A DNA stretch of 54,424 bases from contig PBNZ01000045.1 in the NCBI GenBank assembly GCA_002723275.1, forward strand, positions 1 through 54,424, given 5' to 3'. Within the stretch, counting starts at the first letter, position 1, and the number at the start of each line of letters is the position of its first letter. Shown in pieces: positions 8,390 through 18,703 of this stretch. This DNA is from Planctomycetaceae bacterium (lineage in GTDB: Bacteria; Planctomycetota; Planctomycetia; Pirellulales; Pirellulaceae). The notes beneath the pieces are model-generated. The model did not search any database. It was not told the DNA's origin and saw only the letters and a program-made list of their open reading frames with translations. The position numbers and the translations under genes are program-made.

Positions 8390-9826
8390 CTAAGCCAAAA
8401 TCCCTCGCACGACTTCGCCATGCACATCGGTCAACCGGAAGTCTCGTCCCTGATATCGATAGACGAGTCGTTCGTGGTCGAACCCAAGCAAGTGAAGCAA
8501 TGTGGCCTGCAAATCATGCACGTGGACTTTATCTCGCCCAACCCGGAACCCGAGCTCATCGGATTCGCCGTAATTGATACCGCCTTGGATCCCTCCACCG
8601 GCGAGCATCATCGAGTAGCAATCCGGATAGTGATCACGGCCGAGCGTGCTGCCATTGCTCGTGCGACCTTCGCGGAATGGCGTTCGCCCGAATTCACCGC
8701 TCAGCACAATCAGTGTTTCATCGAGCAGACCACGTTCTTTGAGATCATGAATCAAGGCCGCGACTGGCTGGTCCATGGTTCGACACTTCTTCGTTAAACC
8801 ATCACGAATATCTTCGTTTGGATTGGTTCCATGAAAATCCCATCCCCAGTCGAAAAGTTGCACAAATCGCACTCCCTGTTCGACAAGTCGCCGCGCGAGC
8901 AAGCAATTGTTCCCCAAACTGCTGGCGCCGGGAGCCGCTCCATAAGCTTCGAGCGTTCTTGCGCTTTCATTCGAGATATCCATGACCTCAGGGACCGATA
9001 CCTGCATCCGATAGGCAAGTTCGTATTGCGAGATGCGAGTTTCGGTTTCAGGGTCGCTACGTTCGGCGGCTTGCATTTCATTGAGCGATCGCAACGCATC
9101 CAAACTCTTTCGGCGAATCTGACGGTCCATTCCCTTTGGATTCGAAACGTAGAGAACGGGATCGCCCTGCGTTCGGCACTGGACACCCTGAAATACTGAC
9201 GGCAAAAACCCGCTTCCCCAAACACTCTTTCCGGCGCTCGGATTGCTGCCGCTTGAAACGAGCACGACGAAACCCGGTAGATTCTGATTCTCAGAACCCA
9301 AACCGTAGGTCACCCAGGAGCCCAGCGACGGGCGTCCCATGCGAGGAGACCCTGTGTAGAGCATGAGTTGAGCGGGCGCGTGGTTGAATTGATCGGTATT
9401 CATGGACCGCACGATACACAGGTCATCGGCCACCCCTGCCAAATTCGGTAGGGCGTCAGAAAGCCAGATGCCACCCTCACCATACTGCTTGAAGGTGCGC
9501 GGTGTTCCCAGCAGTTTCGGCGACGCGCTTGTGAACGCAAATCGCTTGCCCTCGAAGTATTCGGTAGGACAATCCTCTCCCGTACGCTTTACAAGCTCAG
9601 GCTTGTAATCAAACAGATCCAAATGCGGGGGCGACCCAGCCATATGGATATAGATCACGTTACGAGCCGGCGCATGATAATGAGCCGGGCGAGTGGCGAG
9701 CGGATTCTGATCGGCTGCTGCGTCTTGTCGCAAGAGCGACGTCAGAGCAAGCCCACCGATTCCCAGCTGGCAATCTCGCAAAAAGTGTCTTCTCGTTTGT
9801 TCGATCGGATAATTATTGGACATCAT
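8390..9826 (-). CDS. DUF1501 exported protein
   Basis: 478 aa using the first of two adjacent ATGs 7 bp after the upstream gene's stop; an ATG at 9857-9859 would overlap that gene. The N terminus has RRHFLRDCQLGIGGLALTSLL, a Tat-like RR leader. Family blocks include YIHMAGSPPHLDLFDYKP, NTDQFNHAPAQ, VVLSGEFGRTPF-like LSGEFGRTPF, and the C-terminal HDLQATLLHLLGFDH. These are diagnostic for DUF1501 (PF07394), a sulfatase/phosphatase-fold-like family expanded in planctomycetes. It is translated directly after the DUF1553 cytochrome gene, and the two families co-occur across the phylum, so they probably act together outside the cytoplasm. Biochemical function is not established. Confidence 0.9.
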   Translation of the reverse strand: MMSNNYPIEQTRRHFLRDCQLGIGGLALTSLLRQDAAADQNPLATRPAHYHAPARNVIYIHMAGSPPHLDLFDYKPELVKRTGEDCPTEYFEGKRFAFTSASPKLLGTPRTFKQYGEGGIWLSDALPNLAGVADDLCIVRSMNTDQFNHAPAQLMLYTGSPRMGRPSLGSWVTYGLGSENQNLPGFVVLVSSGSNPSAGKSVWGSGFLPSVFQGVQCRTQGDPVLYVSNPKGMDRQIRRKSLDALRSLNEMQAAERSDPETETRISQYELAYRMQVSVPEVMDISNESARTLEAYGAAPGASSLGNNCLLARRLVEQGVRFVQLFDWGWDFHGTNPNEDIRDGLTKKCRTMDQPVAALIHDLKERGLLDETLIVLSGEFGRTPFREGRTSNGSTLGRDHYPDCYSMMLAGGGIQGGINYGESDELGFRVGRDKVHVHDLQATLLHLLGFDHERLVYRYQGRDFRLTDVHGEVVRGILA

Positions 9827-9833
9827 AAAACCA

Positions 9834-12704
9834 TTAATGTTTGGCAATAAGTTCATCAAGGTTCAATAAGACGTTGGCGACGACGGTCCAAGCTGCCAGC
9901 TCGACAGCATCGGCATCACCTTCAGGTTTGCCAAGAGGATCGAAGGCCATTTTTTCTGCTTCGCCAACGTTCTCTTGATAATCGCTATGCACCTGTTTGT
10001 ACAAGGCGATCAATTGGGACACCTCTAAGTCACTGGGCGTTCTCGCCACACACGACTCAAATCCATAGGAAACGCGATCGGCATTCGTTTCGCCGCCCTC
10101 AGCAAGCATTCGGCGCGCGAGCCCCTGTGCCGCCTCCACAAAAACGGGATCATTGAGCGTTACCAGAGCCTGCAGCGGCGTATTCGTACGAACGCGTCGG
10201 ATCGTGCACACTTCACGACTTGGCGCGTCAAAGGTGGTCATCGACGGATAGGGAGTTGTGCGTCGCCACCGAGTGTAGATCCCGCGGCGATATCGATCTT
10301 CGCCCGGGCTGGTTTCCCAATCGGTGGATCCGCCAAAAGCGGATCGCAGGCCCAGGACAGGTCGAGGCGGTCGAACAGACGGCCCCTTCATCTTGCGACT
10401 CAATAAACCTGCGATCGAAAGTGCTTGATCGCGAATCATTTCGGCCGACAGACGAAAACTGGGACCGCGCGAAACAAGCCGATTCCGGGGGTCGATTTCA
10501 ATCTTTTCAGGAGTGGCTCCTGATGCCTGGCGATAAGTGGCCGACATCACAATTTCGCGCAGCAGACGTTTGGTATCCCATTCCTGCCGCACAAACTCAT
10601 TGGCAAGGTAGTCCAACAAATCAGGGTGCGACGGCGCATCGCCTTGAGTGCCGAAATCTTCACTCGTTTCAACCAACCCAATCCCAAACAACTGTTCCCA
10701 AACTCGATTCACAGCAACTCGAGCCGTGAGCGGATTCTCTTCATCCACCAACCAATGGGCTGCGGTTAAACGATTCAACTCACCATGGCCGAATTCATGA
10801 AAGGCACTCGGGACTCCGGGCTGAACCTCCTCGCCTCGCTCGAGAAAATTGCCGCGTAGTTGCACAAAGGTGTCACGCTGTCGATCGGTGGCGAGTTCGC
10901 GCATGATCGGCGTCTTTACCCCCTTGATGGCATTAAGCTGTCCTTGGCGCTCTTTGATCGTATTCCGCAACTGCTGCAATTCGGGCCGTTGCCCATCGGC
11001 ATAGGCATTGATTCGAGCGAGTTCGTCATCCGACAATCCAGAGCCGTCATCCGGCACTTTCAATTCGACATTGGGATCCGGTGCGTGTTGAAGCTCCTGC
11101 ACCCAGCGAGGCTGCCGGTCAGCATCTAACAAGACAACACGAAACGGCTTGAGTCGCTCCAACACCGGCGAGTCAGTACGGTTCCAGATCTTGATGCGAT
11201 TCAAGTGCGATTCTTGGCCAAGATCAACCTCCCACCACGGCTGCTCCTCTTGTTGGGTATGCGTCGTCGAATTAACCCCGAAGGTACCATCGGTGTTGCC
11301 ATCTACAGCGCGACCTGCGTTACCGCCGAGTGAATCGCTACTCTGCGAAGCGGTTTTCCCCAAGGCAATGTTTTCATCACCGACAAAGACTTCAACCTCA
11401 GCCAGCGACAAGTATTCCTTTCGCAGAAGTTCGATTCGGACAAACTGAATCGGAAGCTTGCCCGGGTCGGATTGCGCGACAGACGATTTTAATTCTGCCT
11501 CAGCGGTTGCGAGGTCGGCCTCAAGCTGGCTGATTTCCTGCTGCAACTTTTCTCGCTGGCGAAGCTCGGATGGAGAATATTCTTGAAGCGTCGGAGCTTC
11601 ATCACTACGATCAGCATCCTGGGTATTGTTGAAGATCGCCAGAAACTCAAAATATTCTTTCTGCGTAATGGGGTCGTACTTGTGAGTGTGGCACTGAGCA
11701 CATCCCATGGTGAGTCCCATCCAGACTTGCATGGTCGTATTCACTCGGTCGACAACCGCAGCGGTCCGAAACTCTTCATCGTCCGTACCGCCTTCACTGT
11801 TGGTCATCGTATTGCGATGAAAGGCGGTTGCCAAAATCTGATCTTCACTCGGCGATTCCAACATATCACCAGCAAGCTGTTCAATCGTGAATTGGTCGTA
11901 GGGCAGATTACGATTGAGGGCATCAATCACCCAATCACGATATCGCCAAATAACTCGCGGGGGATCCTGAGCATAGCCAGCGGAATCGGCGTAGCGAGCA
12001 AGATCGAGCCAGATGCGTGCCCAACGCTCTCCGTAAGCGGGCGACTGCAGCAATCGATCAACCAGTCGTGCATAGGCATCCGGATGCAAATCGGTGAGAA
12101 ACGCCCGGACTTCCTCCCTGGTTGGCGGTAATCCTGTCAGATCCAATGACAGTCGGCGGATGAGCGTATAGCGATTCGCTTCTTCTGCCGGTGACAGTTC
12201 ATGCTCTCGCAGACGCTGCCAAACGAACATATCAATGGGACTACGAGCCCATCGGTTGGCCTGCTGATGAATGGGTGGCGAACGAACTTCGGGCGGCTGA
12301 AAGGACCAATGCTCCTGATAGTTCGCTCCCTCATTAATCCACTGGGATACGATCTCGATTTCGGCAAGCGTCAATTGCGCTCCAGCATCTGGAGGCGGCA
12401 TTCGCAAATCCTCATCGTCCGATTGAACTCGAGCAATTAACTCACTTTTATGCGCCTTTCCCGCGAGAATAGCGACGAAGCCACTATCGAGCTCCTGAAT
12501 GGCTCCCTCGCGAAGATCAAGTCGCAAACCAGCCTCCCGCGTACCTTCGTCGGGGCCGTGACAATTAAAACAACGCTCTTGAAGAATCGGCCGTATCTGG
12601 TCATTGAAGTCAATCGGAGTGGTCGTTTGAGCCGCTGCGTGCTGAATCAAGACAGCAACGAACCCGAGGAGGCAAACAGACCGTCGAAAACCCGATAGCA
12701 GCAT
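9834..12704 (-). CDS. Planctomycete cytochrome c DUF1549/DUF1553 protein with F5/8-type domain insertion
   Basis: 956 aa with a signal peptide (about residues 1-25, ending QHAAA). A first heme site C45-F-N-C-H49 lies in the PSCyt1 domain. DUF1549 (PSCyt2) follows from about residue 150, with a second C335-A-Q-C-H339. Residues about 420-545 ([17 protein letters not shown] to [20 protein letters not shown]) look like an F5/8 type C, galactose-binding-like domain inserted before the C-terminal DUF1553 (PSD1). The C-terminal block includes [20 protein letters not shown] and [13 protein letters not shown]. The family is thought to be periplasmic and is often associated with polysaccharide use; the inserted domain may bind sugar. 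It is the first gene of a two-gene unit with the DUF1501 gene 7 bp downstream. Confidence 0.92.
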   Translation of the reverse strand: MLLSGFRRSVCLLGFVAVLIQHAAAQTTTPIDFNDQIRPILQERCFNCHGPDEGTREAGLRLDLREGAIQELDSGFVAILAGKAHKSELIARVQSDDEDLRMPPPDAGAQLTLAEIEIVSQWINEGANYQEHWSFQPPEVRSPPIHQQANRWARSPIDMFVWQRLREHELSPAEEANRYTLIRRLSLDLTGLPPTREEVRAFLTDLHPDAYARLVDRLLQSPAYGERWARIWLDLARYADSAGYAQDPPRVIWRYRDWVIDALNRNLPYDQFTIEQLAGDMLESPSEDQILATAFHRNTMTNSEGGTDDEEFRTAAVVDRVNTTMQVWMGLTMGCAQCHTHKYDPITQKEYFEFLAIFNNTQDADRSDEAPTLQEYSPSELRQREKLQQEISQLEADLATAEAELKSSVAQSDPGKLPIQFVRIELLRKEYLSLAEVEVFVGDENIALGKTASQSSDSLGGNAGRAVDGNTDGTFGVNSTTHTQQEEQPWWEVDLGQESHLNRIKIWNRTDSPVLERLKPFRVVLLDADRQPRWVQELQHAPDPNVELKVPDDGSGLSDDELARINAYADGQRPELQQLRNTIKERQGQLNAIKGVKTPIMRELATDRQRDTFVQLRGNFLERGEEVQPGVPSAFHEFGHGELNRLTAAHWLVDEENPLTARVAVNRVWEQLFGIGLVETSEDFGTQGDAPSHPDLLDYLANEFVRQEWDTKRLLREIVMSATYRQASGATPEKIEIDPRNRLVSRGPSFRLSAEMIRDQALSIAGLLSRKMKGPSVRPPRPVLGLRSAFGGSTDWETSPGEDRYRRGIYTRWRRTTPYPSMTTFDAPSREVCTIRRVRTNTPLQALVTLNDPVFVEAAQGLARRMLAEGGETNADRVSYGFESCVARTPSDLEVSQLIALYKQVHSDYQENVGEAEKMAFDPLGKPEGDADAVELAAWTVVANVLLNLDELIAKH

Positions 12705-13129
12705 GATGAGCCTTTTTAGACCTCAAGGTGGAATGAGTGAGGAGGGATTCGCGTGCCCATATAATACCACGAATGGTGATGGATCACATTGCAGATGTCT
12801 CAGGGTGAAAGTCGCTTAGTTCGCTGAGCTGGCCCGAAAACATTAACGGAACCGAGCTTTTCTTAGCAACGTTGCCGGCCCAAATCCAGGGCACAAAGGC
12901 TTGGTTTTTCTCCAGCAAATATATCGACCAGCCTTCTCTTTGGATCGCCGAAAAAATAGCTCGGGCTGGAAAAGCCTGCTGAAGATTTGACCGCTCCCAG
13001 AAAATCAGCAGGGCATTGCTGCGCTGACCGCGACCACTCAACAGATGCCTGCCTGGAGAATTTGCCTCATGTCCTGCTTGACCGAATTACGATACATTTG
13101 TACAGTATTATGACACGGCAGGCGAGACC
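12705..13129. other. Intergenic region between divergent genes
   Basis: This stretch of 425 bp separates the DUF1553 gene (leftward) from imuA (rightward). A minus-strand frame of 85 codons (12784-13041) begins with TTG, has no clear ribosome site and no recognisable motif, so I do not call it a gene. The right end carries the probable imuA control site described separately. Nothing else was recognised. Confidence 0.5.
13078..13112 (+). promoter_or_regulatory. Possible imuA promoter/operator
   Basis: TTGACC (13078-13083) is followed after 17 bp by TACAGT (13101-13106), a weak -35/-10 pair. Overlapping it, ATAC-N9-GTAT (13092-13108) is an imperfect dyad with TGTACA inside. Mutagenesis cassettes of this type are usually under LexA control, and a dyad over the promoter would fit an SOS operator. 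It does not match the LexA boxes I know from other phyla. Confidence 0.3.
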
Positions 13130-13903
13130 ATGACATTGCACTCCAATCGACCCTTTATTTCGGCCAAGACGGCGGAAATCGTCCAAAACCTGCGTCAACA
13201 AGTTGGCGGAGCAGATGCTGGCATGGTTCACAAGAGCACGGTTGTCTCAAGTGGATCCGAAGCGATTGACCGCATCCTGCCTCATCCAGGTTTTCGACGT
13301 GGAAGCCTGGTGGAATGGTTTGAGGAGCAACCTGGCAGCGGCCGAGAAACCGTTTCCCTGCTATCAGCCCGTCCAGCCTTAAATAACGGCGGAGTCATGG
13401 TGGTAATCGATTCATCCTCAATGTTTTATCCGCCAGCCGCAGCGGCATTTGGAATTGATTTGGAACGATTAATCATCGTCCGTACCCAGGATTCGAGTGA
13501 GCGTCACTGGGCTTGGGATCAGGCCTTACGTTGTCCCGGCGTTGCGATGGTCTGGGGCTGGCTGGGACAACTCGACAGTCGCTGGTTCCGACGCTTTCAA
13601 TTATCGGCGGAGTCGAGTGGGGCTCTTGGATTCTTGTTACGACCCGCCAGGATGCGTGGTCGTCCCACCTGGTCCGATCTGCAATTGCAGGTCAATGCAC
13701 GCCCTGGCCGCTTGAGCCGTCGATTTCAAGTTGAGTTAGTGCGATGCCGAGGGCAGGGAAGTGCCCTGGTTGTCGATTTGGAACTGAATGAACTGACCGA
13801 TGAATTACAAGAGTTCAAGTCGCACGGCCATGAAACGAATTCTCTGCATTTGGCTACCCAACTGGCCCATCCAAAGACTCGTCGTCGATCAACCCGAGCT
13901 TAA
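13130..13903 (+). CDS. imuA: ImuA-like RecA-fold accessory protein of translesion synthesis
   Basis: 257 aa. VVSSGSEAIDRILPHPGFRRGSLVEW resembles the start of the RecA/ImuA core (substrate-recognition strand, then 'rGsl.E'). The P-loop position reads EQPGSGRET, so Walker A is degenerate. GGVMVVIDSSSMFYPPAAAAFGIDLERLIIVR is a characteristic ImuA block, followed by WAWDQALRCPGVAMVWGW. ImuA proteins help recruit ImuB and DnaE2 for error-prone repair. Identity rests mainly on these blocks and on position directly upstream of imuB and dnaE2. The 3' end overlaps the imuB start by 74 bp, which indicates tight coupling. The C-terminal 25 residues are basic and poorly conserved-looking. Confidence 0.8.
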   Translation: MTLHSNRPFISAKTAEIVQNLRQQVGGADAGMVHKSTVVSSGSEAIDRILPHPGFRRGSLVEWFEEQPGSGRETVSLLSARPALNNGGVMVVIDSSSMFYPPAAAAFGIDLERLIIVRTQDSSERHWAWDQALRCPGVAMVWGWLGQLDSRWFRRFQLSAESSGALGFLLRPARMRGRPTWSDLQLQVNARPGRLSRRFQVELVRCRGQGSALVVDLELNELTDELQEFKSHGHETNSLHLATQLAHPKTRRRSTRA

Positions 13904-15434
13904 TGGCACGGCGATTGTTCTCTATGCGCACGATCCTCGCAAAGGCCAGCGTGTTATTTTCTGTTCTCAGCAAGCACGACGACTTGGGATCCAAGTCGGT
14001 ATGCCATTCGCCGAGGCAACAGCGATTTCCCAGCATGGGCCTGACAACCATTCGCCAAGAGGGGCGCGTAGGTCGAATAAAACATCCTCTTGCGAGATGA
14101 TCTTTTCGGAGCATGCTCCTGCAACCGATCATCACGCGCTGCAACAACTGGCGGAATGGTGTGAACAATTCAGCCCTGTTGTTGGTCTCGATGCACCGAA
14201 ATCAGCCTCTGGCTTACTGCTCGACATCACCGGAATCGGCTCACTCTTCCAGGGTGAAGAGCAGCTAGCTCAATTGGTTGTTGATCGTTTTTCCGATCGC
14301 GGCTATTGGGCGCATGTCGCGGTCGCTGGCACGATCGGGGCCGCCTGGGCATTGGCCCACTACGGAATTCGCTTTGATTCCCGCCGGGGCAAACCTGCAG
14401 AACCTCGGGTAATTTCTAACACAGAGACTTCGACCGCTCTCGCCTCGCTACCCATCGAATCCTTGAGGCTCTCTGCATCCTCCATTGAGCTCCTGCATCG
14501 TCTGGGAATCGATCAGATCGAACAGCTTGAAACGCTTCCTCGCGAAGGATTGGTCGCTCGACTGGGCGATGAAATCACATTGCGTTTGGACCAGGCCACT
14601 GGACAGGCGACGGAAATCATCAACGCACATCACATTCATCCTGAATTCCATAGCGAATGGATTTTAGAACATCCGACATCTGACCAGGAGGTCATTCTGC
14701 AGATTGCCGAACATGTATGCCATCATCTGGCAAACCTATTGCAGGCGGAAGACCAGGGTGCAGTTCAAGTCCGGTGTTGGATGGAAACGACTTCTCAACC
14801 GATCAAGATGGATATTGGTCTGTTTCGCCCCACCAGCGAAGCCGCGCACCTGCTTCAATTATTGCGAATGCAGCTTGAACGATGCCGTTTACCCGGTCCG
14901 CTTTCGCGCATGTGCCTGCAGGCCATTCACACTGCTCGAATTACTCGAAAGCAACAACGACTATGGGATCAACCTGGCCGTGACCCACGGCAACTGGCTG
15001 ATTTGGTAGATCGATTAAGTAGTCGTCTCGGGCCAACATCGGTATTGGCAGCTCGCATGCGTGCGGGCACCTTGCCAGAGGACGCCTATGCCTTGATTCC
15101 CCTGACAGGGCCTCAAAAATCAAAGGCACGTTTGAACTCGGCCGCAGGAAAACGAAAACCGCTTGGCCCAGGACAACGACCTTTGCAGTTACTACACCCA
15201 CCTCAGCCCTTGCAAGCATTAAGTGTTTCTCATGGGCCTCCAATTCAATTCTCTCACGCCGGACGAGATCATCGCGTTGTGCAGCACTGGGGACCGGAAC
15301 GGATTGAAACGGCGTGGTGGCACGGACACTGCATTCGTCGGGATTATTACCGAGTCGAGTGTCAGACGGGATGTCGTTTCTGGTTGTTCCGTCGCCTCGA
15401 TAATCAGCACTGGTTTCTGCACGGCAGATTTTAA
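13830..15434 (+). CDS. imuB: ImuB, non-catalytic Y-family polymerase-like protein
   Basis: 534 aa from ATG 13830, giving the typical N terminus MKRILCIWLPNWPIQRL; an ATG 30 bases upstream lacks family character. The Y-family scaffold is present (FCSQQARRLGIQVGMPFAEA, FSPVVGLDAPKSASGLLLDITG, helix-hairpin-helix near LLHRLGIDQIEQLETLP). The acidic residues that hold metals in active Y polymerases are replaced: the usual DMDAFF-type strand reads CIWLPNW. ImuB acts as a clamp-binding adaptor for DnaE2. The last about 100 residues (GPERIETAWWHGHCIRRDYYRVE to WFLHGRF) resemble the DUF6504-type tail found on ImuB proteins. It overlaps imuA by 74 bp and ends 11 bp before dnaE2. Confidence 0.9.
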   Translation: MKRILCIWLPNWPIQRLVVDQPELNGTAIVLYAHDPRKGQRVIFCSQQARRLGIQVGMPFAEATAISQHGPDNHSPRGARRSNKTSSCEMIFSEHAPATDHHALQQLAEWCEQFSPVVGLDAPKSASGLLLDITGIGSLFQGEEQLAQLVVDRFSDRGYWAHVAVAGTIGAAWALAHYGIRFDSRRGKPAEPRVISNTETSTALASLPIESLRLSASSIELLHRLGIDQIEQLETLPREGLVARLGDEITLRLDQATGQATEIINAHHIHPEFHSEWILEHPTSDQEVILQIAEHVCHHLANLLQAEDQGAVQVRCWMETTSQPIKMDIGLFRPTSEAAHLLQLLRMQLERCRLPGPLSRMCLQAIHTARITRKQQRLWDQPGRDPRQLADLVDRLSSRLGPTSVLAARMRAGTLPEDAYALIPLTGPQKSKARLNSAAGKRKPLGPGQRPLQLLHPPQPLQALSVSHGPPIQFSHAGRDHRVVQHWGPERIETAWWHGHCIRRDYYRVECQTGCRFWLFRRLDNQHWFLHGRF

Positions 15435-15445
15435 GAAGGCCCTTG

Positions 15446-18400
15446 ATGTACGTTGAGCTTCACTGCAAATCAAACTTTTCTTTCCTGGAGGGTGCATCGC
15501 ATGCCGATGAACTGGTCGCCCAGGCCAAGGCCTTGGGCTATGCAGGCCTGGCAATTACCGATCGCAATAGTCTTGCGGGTATCGTCCGTGCACATACCGC
15601 CGCCAAAGAACACAAACTGCCCTTGATCATTGGCGCGGAAATCACTCCCGATGACGCACCGCCCATCGTTCTCTGGGTCACCAACCGCACCGCCTATGGA
15701 AAACTCTCACGTCTGATCACTTACGGACGACGACGTGCTCCGAAAGGTGAGTGCCAACTGTGGCTGAGCGACCTGGCGGACCACTCCGAGGGGCTCATTG
15801 CAGGCATCATTCCTGGATTCCCTTCTTCCACAGCACCCTCTGCGGACTTCTTACGGGCGGCGAACGCATACCGAGAGATTTTTGGACAACGCCTTTATCT
15901 CCTTGCCGAACTCCAGCGGGATGCAGATGACCAGCGACGGCTGAATGATCTATCGCGACTAGCTCGTCAACTCAAAATCCCCCTCTTGGCTGCTGGCGAC
16001 GTCCATTACCACACACGCGCAAGAATGCCGCTTCACGATGTCCTCACGGCGATTCGGCATGGAACCACCGTCGACGCAGCCGATGACTTGCTCTTTTCCA
16101 ATGGAGAACGCCACCTCAAATCTCTCGACTGCTTACGAGAACAATTTGCAGCTACCCCGGATGCGCTGAGGCAGAGCCGGGACATCCTCCACCAATGCAA
16201 CTTCTCTCTGGACGAACTGCGATATGAATACCCGGAAGAGCTGGCACCTGCGGGTTTAACCCCTTTGCAATATTTAACCCAACTCACCTGGGAGGGCGCC
16301 TCGCGAAGATACCCCAATGGCATCCCCGACAAGGTCCGGCAACTCTTACACCACGAGATCACTCTGATTGGCGACCTCCAATACGAAGCGTACTTCCTGA
16401 CCGTCTGGGATCTTGTTCGATTCGCTCGGGAGCGAGGCATTCTCTGCCAAGGCCGTGGCTCTGCTGCAAATTCAGCCGTTTGCTTCTGCCTTTACATTAC
16501 TGCCGTGGACCCGTCTCAATCAGATCTTCTGTTCGAACGTTTCATCAGTCGAGAACGCAATGAAGCGCCGGACATCGACGTTGACTTTGAGCATGAACGG
16601 CGGGAGGAGGTTCTTCAATATCTGTATCAGAAGTATGGTCGCGAGCGAACTGGCCTGACGGCTGAGGTGATCAGCTATCGTAGTCGCTCGGCCATTCGCG
16701 ACGTCGGCAAGGCATTGGGATTATCTCTAGACCGAGTCGACGCGCTGGCGAAACAGGTCGAGACACGCTCGCACGACCCTGACCTGGAGCTACGATGTCG
16801 CCAAGTCGGAATCGACCCCACATCCAATCGCGGCAGCAAGCTACTGCATCTGGTCTCCGAATTAATTGGCTTCCCACGTCACCTGTCACAACATGTCGGT
16901 GGCATGGTCATGACACGCGGCCCTCTCTGCGAATTCGTACCCATCGAAAACGCCGCGATGCCCAACCGCACGGTGATCAGCTGGGACAAGAATGACCTGG
17001 AAGACCTTGGAATCCTCAAGGTGGATTGCCTCGCCCTGGGAATGCTGACAGCAATTCGAAAGATGTTTCAGAGCATCCGCCAACACTATCGGAAACATCT
17101 GACCCTGGCTAACATTCCCGCCGACGACTCGAATGTCTACGACATGATCTGCCGCGCTGATACGATGGGCGTCTTTCAAATCGAAAGCCGAGCTCAGATG
17201 AGCATGCTTCCGCGACTGCGGCCTCGCTGCTATTACGACCTGGTTGTCGAGGTTGCCATCGTTCGCCCCGGCCCCATCCAAGGCCAGATGGTTCACCCCT
17301 ACCTGCGGCGCCGTATGGGCCTGGAACCAATCGAATACCCCAACGAGGAAATCAAACAGGTTCTTCACAAGACGATGGGCGTTCCCATCTTCCAGGAACA
17401 AGCCATGAAGCTGGCCGTTGTGGCGGCGGGATTCACACCGGGCGAAGCAGATCAACTTCGCCGAGCCATGGGGGCTTGGCGTCAGACAGGTGTGATTGAT
17501 GTATTCCGACAGAAACTTCTGAAGGGAATGCTGGCACGCGGCCTCTCGAAGACATTTGCAGAACAAGTCTTTCAACAAATCCGTGGCTTCGGCGAATATG
17601 GATTCCCTGAATCCCATGCCGCAAGTTTTGCATTGCTGGTTTATGTTTCCGCATGGCTAAAACACCACTACCCGGCTGCGTTTACAGCCGCTTTGATCAA
17701 TAGCCAACCGATGGGCTTTTACTCGCCGTCGCAACTTGTGCGAGACGTACAAGCACATGATGTGACCGTGCTTCCAATCGATGTCAATTACAGCGACTGG
17801 GATTGTCGGCTCGAACGCCCGAACTCCGACCCCAGCGAAGCCGTTGCGATACGACTTGGCCTGCGGCTTGTCCGCGGTCTTTCCGAGTCTCATGCTCAAG
17901 CGGTTTCCGTAGCTCGAGGCGATACGCCCTTTAAATCGCTGCACGATTTTTCGAAGCGCACCGGATTAACTCGAAATGTCATGCTGCGACTAAGTCAGGC
18001 AGATTGTTTTTCATCACTAGGCCAAAATCGCCGAAATGCACTTTGGGAATCTCTGGGACAAGAGCGTACTATGCGTGACCTTCCGCTGTTCCGAGATCTA
18101 CCAGCTGAGGAAGATTCACAAATCCAACTACCCTCACTCGATTCTGTGGAAGACGTTTTCGCAGACTACGATAGCACGGGATTGTCGCTAAAAGCTCACC
18201 CGATTTCTTTCTATCGTAAACATCTCAAACAGCTTCACATTCTGCCTGCCGAGAAAATCTCGGACTGCGAACACAATCAATGGGTTAAGGTCGCCGGCCT
18301 CGTCCTGCTACGGCAGCGGCCAAGTACCGCCAAGGGAATTACCTTTGTCACCCTGGAAGATGAAACAGGAGTAATGAACCTGGTGTTGCATCAGCATATC

Positions 18401-18580
18401 TGGCAACGATTTTATTCGATCGCCCGACGCAGCTCTGCCTGGATCGTGCGGGGACGAGTTGAGACCAAGCATTCAGTCATTCACGTTGTCGTCGACCAAA
18501 TCGAAGACTTGGCCAAACAATTGGCTGATCTGCGGCGTCACCAAGACTCGTTCGAAGTAGCGTCTCGTGACTTTCGCTAA
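15446..18580 (+). CDS. dnaE2: Error-prone DNA polymerase DnaE2
   Basis: 1044 aa from ATG 15446, preceded by AAGG. The N-terminal PHP domain begins VELHCKSNFSFLEGASH and continues ALGYAGLAITDRNSLAG. The palm active site is PDIDVDFEH with D376, D378 and D380. QHVGGMVMTRGPLCEFVPIENA is a DnaE2 signature, and FPESHAASFALLVYVSAWLKHHYP is the typical tau-like/helix-hairpin region. An OB-fold lies near the C terminus (VKVAGLVLLRQRPSTAKG to LEDETGVMNLVL). The length fits DnaE2 (about 1,030-1,080) and is shorter than replicative DnaE1. It carries out mutagenic lesion bypass with ImuA and ImuB, normally induced by DNA damage. Confidence 0.96.
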   Translation: MYVELHCKSNFSFLEGASHADELVAQAKALGYAGLAITDRNSLAGIVRAHTAAKEHKLPLIIGAEITPDDAPPIVLWVTNRTAYGKLSRLITYGRRRAPKGECQLWLSDLADHSEGLIAGIIPGFPSSTAPSADFLRAANAYREIFGQRLYLLAELQRDADDQRRLNDLSRLARQLKIPLLAAGDVHYHTRARMPLHDVLTAIRHGTTVDAADDLLFSNGERHLKSLDCLREQFAATPDALRQSRDILHQCNFSLDELRYEYPEELAPAGLTPLQYLTQLTWEGASRRYPNGIPDKVRQLLHHEITLIGDLQYEAYFLTVWDLVRFARERGILCQGRGSAANSAVCFCLYITAVDPSQSDLLFERFISRERNEAPDIDVDFEHERREEVLQYLYQKYGRERTGLTAEVISYRSRSAIRDVGKALGLSLDRVDALAKQVETRSHDPDLELRCRQVGIDPTSNRGSKLLHLVSELIGFPRHLSQHVGGMVMTRGPLCEFVPIENAAMPNRTVISWDKNDLEDLGILKVDCLALGMLTAIRKMFQSIRQHYRKHLTLANIPADDSNVYDMICRADTMGVFQIESRAQMSMLPRLRPRCYYDLVVEVAIVRPGPIQGQMVHPYLRRRMGLEPIEYPNEEIKQVLHKTMGVPIFQEQAMKLAVVAAGFTPGEADQLRRAMGAWRQTGVIDVFRQKLLKGMLARGLSKTFAEQVFQQIRGFGEYGFPESHAASFALLVYVSAWLKHHYPAAFTAALINSQPMGFYSPSQLVRDVQAHDVTVLPIDVNYSDWDCRLERPNSDPSEAVAIRLGLRLVRGLSESHAQAVSVARGDTPFKSLHDFSKRTGLTRNVMLRLSQADCFSSLGQNRRNALWESLGQERTMRDLPLFRDLPAEEDSQIQLPSLDSVEDVFADYDSTGLSLKAHPISFYRKHLKQLHILPAEKISDCEHNQWVKVAGLVLLRQRPSTAKGITFVTLEDETGVMNLVLHQHIWQRFYSIARRSSAWIVRGRVETKHSVIHVVVDQIEDLAKQLADLRRHQDSFEVASRDFR

Positions 18581-18616
18581 TCTCGCGATCCCAGGCCATT
18601 CCTCAAAACGACTTAG

Positions 18617-18639
18617 AGCCCGGCAACTCGGGCTACAAT
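18617..18639 (+). promoter_or_regulatory. Hairpin plus -10-like box after dnaE2
   Basis: AGCCCG-GCAACT-CGGGCT (18617-18634) is a perfect 6-bp GC stem with a 6-base loop, 36 bp after the dnaE2 stop. No T-run follows, so an intrinsic terminator is unlikely. TACAAT (18634-18639) overlaps its 3' end and could be the -10 box for the next gene; no good -35 is seen. Confidence 0.3.
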
Positions 18640-18703
18640 GTGTGGCAATTCCCGTTACAATCGAGACTCAAGATCCCGACCCATGATCTCCAGGAGAATC
18701 GCT

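Noticed and set aside
8222-8797. 191-codon plus-strand frame after the oxygenase gene
   Set aside because: Mostly antisense to the DUF1501 gene, whose protein is clearly conserved.
12784-13041. 85-codon minus-strand frame between the DUF1553 gene and imuA
   Set aside because: TTG start, no ribosome site, no recognisable motif; it may be chance in a gap next to a promoter.
15320-15337. TGGCAC-N5-CTGCA sequence resembling a sigma-54 site
   Set aside because: It lies inside imuB coding sequence and misses the conserved TT of the -12 element.
16886-17617. 243-codon minus-strand frame inside dnaE2
   Set aside because: Antisense shadow of a conserved polymerase region.
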